In this document: piece after piece, positions 61,829 to 64,000 of the stretch
How the letters are laid out: each line of letters starts with the position of its first letter
Position numbering within the stretch: position 1 is the first letter of the stretch
NCBI RefSeq assembly: GCF_037120705.1
Contig: NZ_JAWLJU010000002.1
Location: forward strand, 2,687,501-2,751,500
Length of the DNA stretch: 64,000 nucleotides
Direction: 5' to 3'
From: Pseudoalteromonas sp. UG3-2
GTDB lineage: Bacteria; Pseudomonadota; Gammaproteobacteria; Enterobacterales; Alteromonadaceae
Position numbers and translations under genes: made by a program
The notes under the pieces: model-generated
Told to the model about the DNA's origin: nothing
Database searches by the model: none
Seen by the model: only the letters and a program-made list of their open reading frames with translations

Positions 61829-63352
61829 TTGTCTCATATCGTATGGAGTATTGCGGGTTCTGATTCAGGGGGGGGGGCAGGTATCCAAGCGGATCTAAAG
61901 GCAACCCAAAGCTTCAACGTGCACTGCTGTACCGTGATAACCGCGTTGACAGCACAAAATAGCTTAGGCGTTGAAGCGCTTAATCCAGTAGCAACGGATG
62001 TCATTGAGTCGCAGCTAATGGCGCTGGCTCAAGATATGCCGGCGGCAGTGATTAAAATTGGCATGCTCGCCAATGTGCAACAAATCCAATTGATTGCTGA
62101 ACACCTGTCACATTATAAGGCCACATGGTCTGTGCCGCCGGTGATTGTTTACGACCCCGTGGCGATTGCAACCAGCGGCGATTCATTAACTGAAGAAGAC
62201 ACCGTAGATGCACTAAAAACCCATTTGCTGCCTTTAGTGGATGTGGTTACGCCGAACACCCATGAAACCCAGTTGCTTACGGGAGTGTACTTAATTGGTC
62301 CCAGTGCAGTAAAAGAGGCGGCTGCCAAGCTGCGTGACTTTGGTGCCAAGTCGGTGGTTATTAAAGGCGGGCACTGGGACTATCCAAAAGGATATTGTAT
62401 TGATTATGCCACGGATGGTGACAACGAGTATTGGCTCGGCAATGAAAAAATTCAAACTCCACACAGTCACGGCACCGGATGCAGCTTGTCATCGGTGATG
62501 GCTGCGTGTGTGGCCAAATCATACCCATTCAAAGATGCGTTTATTTTGGCCAAAGCGTATATCAATGCCGGACTAAAAGCGGCACGACGTTATGGGGAAG
62601 GGGTCGGGCCTGTGGCGCATACTGGTTTCCCTGTGACGCTGGATGATTACCCGCAAGTAATTGAAGCCGGCTCTTGGTTGGCAGATGAACTTGAGTTTGC
62701 ACTGCCTGAAGAGTTTAACTTTGCTGCGGGGTTTGCCAGCATTGATGAACCAATGGGGCTTTATGCTGTGGTAGACAGCGCAGACTGGGTAGAGAAGTGC
62801 CTGGCCTTAGGGGTGGATACAGTGCAGTTAAGGATAAAAGATCCACAACAAGCCAATCTTGAAGCGGAGATAGAAACAGCCATTGCCCTGGGGCAAAAAT
62901 ACGCTGCGAAGGTGTTTATTAACGATTACTGGGAGCTGGCGATTAAGCATGGAGCGTATGGCGTTCATTTAGGCCAGGAAGACATCGATAAAGCCAACCT
63001 AATTGCTATTCAAGAGGCAGGGTTACGCTTAGGTGTGTCTACTCATGGTTTTTATGAAATGTTGCGTGCCCATAACTATCGCCCCAGTTATTTAGCGTTT
63101 GGTGCCATTTATCCTACTGCCACTAAAGATATGACGGGGCAGATCCAAGGGCTAGAGAAGCTATCGCAGTTTGTGCCGTTGATGGCATCCAGTTACCCCA
63201 CCGTCGCCATTGGCGGAATAGATTGCGAACGAGCTGCGGAAGTTGCGGCCACTGGAGTATCGAGCATTGCGGTGGTGAGAGCGATAACTGAAGCGCAAGA
63301 CCCTGAGCTTGCCGTTGCGACATTAAAGCAGGCCATGGCCGATAATGACTGA
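61829..63352 (+). CDS. thiDE: Fused HMP(-P) kinase / thiamine-phosphate synthase
   Basis: 507-residue fusion. The N-terminal ThiD domain (about 1-265, with SDSGGGAGIQADLKA and GTGCSLSS) phosphorylates hydroxymethylpyrimidine twice. The C-terminal ThiE domain (about 305-505, with VQLRIKDP, HLGQEDI and AIGGI) joins it to thiazole phosphate. The start is TTG, with AAGGAG seven bases upstream. Codons 12-15 contain a run of ten G (61868-61877) at the phosphate-binding loop, a possible slippage or sequencing hot spot. Its stop overlaps thiF by 8 bp. Confidence 0.95.
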   Translation: MSHIVWSIAGSDSGGGAGIQADLKATQSFNVHCCTVITALTAQNSLGVEALNPVATDVIESQLMALAQDMPAAVIKIGMLANVQQIQLIAEHLSHYKATWSVPPVIVYDPVAIATSGDSLTEEDTVDALKTHLLPLVDVVTPNTHETQLLTGVYLIGPSAVKEAAAKLRDFGAKSVVIKGGHWDYPKGYCIDYATDGDNEYWLGNEKIQTPHSHGTGCSLSSVMAACVAKSYPFKDAFILAKAYINAGLKAARRYGEGVGPVAHTGFPVTLDDYPQVIEAGSWLADELEFALPEEFNFAAGFASIDEPMGLYAVVDSADWVEKCLALGVDTVQLRIKDPQQANLEAEIETAIALGQKYAAKVFINDYWELAIKHGAYGVHLGQEDIDKANLIAIQEAGLRLGVSTHGFYEMLRAHNYRPSYLAFGAIYPTATKDMTGQIQGLEKLSQFVPLMASSYPTVAIGGIDCERAAEVAATGVSSIAVVRAITEAQDPELAVATLKQAMADND

Positions 63353-64000
63353 GTTGAATGATAAAGAGCGGCTACGCTACAGCCGCCATTTACTCTTAAA
63401 GGAAGTGGGAGAGCAAGGTCAGCTGAGGTTAAAGCAGGCCCATGTGGCCGTGGTCGGTTGTGGTGGCCTAGGTAGTCCAGCCTTATTCTACTTGGCAGCC
63501 AGTGGCATAGGAAAGCTCACATTGATTGATGACGATGAGGTTGAGCTGTCTAACTTACAGCGGCAAATCTTGTATAAGATTAATCATTTAGGACAAGCGA
63601 AAACACAAGCTGCAAGCAAAGTGCTGGCAAGCTTAAATAATGAAATTACCCTTAACCCCGTGGCTTCTATGCTCAGTGAGCAGAATATTGCTGATTTACT
63701 TAACCAAGCCGATGTTGTGCTCGATTGCAGTGATAACTTTGCCACACGGTATTTACTCAATCGCTACTGTGTAGAGCAGAAAAAGATATTGGTTGCCGGC
63801 GCAGCAATAGCCACTGAAGGTCAGTTGATGTGCTTTGACTTTCGCCATGAGTCAGCCTGTTATGAGTGTATTTTTCCTTCAGGTGCAGCAGCGGCGCCGC
63901 AGAACTGTGATAACTTTGGCGTACTGAGCCCATTACTTGGGATCATCGGGGCCAAGCAAGCCATGTTGGCCATCAATACGCTATTAGGCCATCATCAAGG
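63345..64000 (+). CDS. thiF: ThiF adenylyltransferase, 3' end outside window
   Basis: First 218 residues of the E1-like enzyme that adenylates the ThiS C-terminus. The ATP-binding VVGCGGLGSPALFYLAASG, the LIDDDEVELSNLQRQILY block, the SDNFATRYLLNRYC stretch and the first zinc pair CYEC are present. Starts with ATG at 63345, inside the last codons of thiDE. The reading frame stays open to the last base. Confidence 0.95.
   Translation, partial: MTELNDKERLRYSRHLLLKEVGEQGQLRLKQAHVAVVGCGGLGSPALFYLAASGIGKLTLIDDDEVELSNLQRQILYKINHLGQAKTQAASKVLASLNNEITLNPVASMLSEQNIADLLNQADVVLDCSDNFATRYLLNRYCVEQKKILVAGAAIATEGQLMCFDFRHESACYECIFPSGAAAAPQNCDNFGVLSPLLGIIGAKQAMLAINTLLGHHQ

Overview
The window is a stretch of gammaproteobacterial chromosome, most likely from the order Alteromonadales (a relative of Pseudoalteromonas or Shewanella). 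I infer this from gene content and order (hslVU-ftsN-priA-rpmE, metJ/metBL, mrcA/pilMNOPQ-aroKB-damX-dam-rpe-gph-trpS, astCAD, thiCOSG-DE-F), from very high protein similarity to known enterobacterial and Shewanella-like families, and from a foldback intergenic repeat of a type I associate with marine gammaproteobacteria. No sequence search was run. The genes are dense, mostly chromosomal core, with no prophage, integron, CRISPR array or transposase gene.

Layout. Positions 1-1769 hold the 3' half of a 23S rRNA gene and a 5S rRNA gene. Downstream (1766-2510) the operon tail is tandemly duplicated, with three intrinsic terminators, each followed by the same 44-bp element. Next come hemN and a Cache-type chemoreceptor (2540-6058, minus), then a YeeZ-like epimerase. 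A histidine-utilisation region follows (6957-15169): hutC-hutU-hutH on the minus strand, hutI divergent on the plus strand, two near-identical HutC operator palindromes, a membrane protein with degenerate GGDEF and EAL domains behind hutI, and hutG, which lies apart behind rraA. A PAP2 phosphatase/glycosyltransferase pair and a second chemoreceptor (HBM type) take the window to 19.4 kb.

From 19.5 to 25 kb lie DUF971-hslU-hslV-ftsN-priA (minus) and rpmE (plus). A malic enzyme gene with a long leader follows, then metJ divergent from metB-metL with MetJ boxes between them. A 162-bp foldback element lies after metL. From 31.5 to 46 kb runs a classical envelope/pilus/shikimate/DNA-methylation cluster: mrcA divergent from pilMNOPQ, then aroK-aroB-damX-dam, two small minus-strand genes, and rpe-gph-trpS. 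From 46 to 54.3 kb are pabA, an HDOD protein, the arginine succinyltransferase genes astC-astA-astD with a DUF3802-like gene, an OsmC/YhfA protein and speD.

The last 10 kb hold a TonB-dependent receptor (minus), a thioesterase, a META-domain lipoprotein, and a TPP riboswitch controlling thiC-thiO-thiS-thiG-thiDE-thiF. thiF runs off the end of the window.

Coherent pathways are histidine to glutamate (HutH, HutU, HutI, HutG under HutC), arginine to glutamate (AstC, AstA and AstD are here; AstB and AstE are not), methionine branch entry (MetB, MetL under MetJ), de novo thiamine synthesis, and type IV pilus assembly. I did not find a clearly new multi-gene system. The points most worth a second look are the duplicated rRNA-operon tail, the degenerate GGDEF/EAL protein in the hut locus, the ten-G run inside thiDE, the PAP2-glycosyltransferase pair and a 14-bp inverted repeat upstream of the malic enzyme gene.
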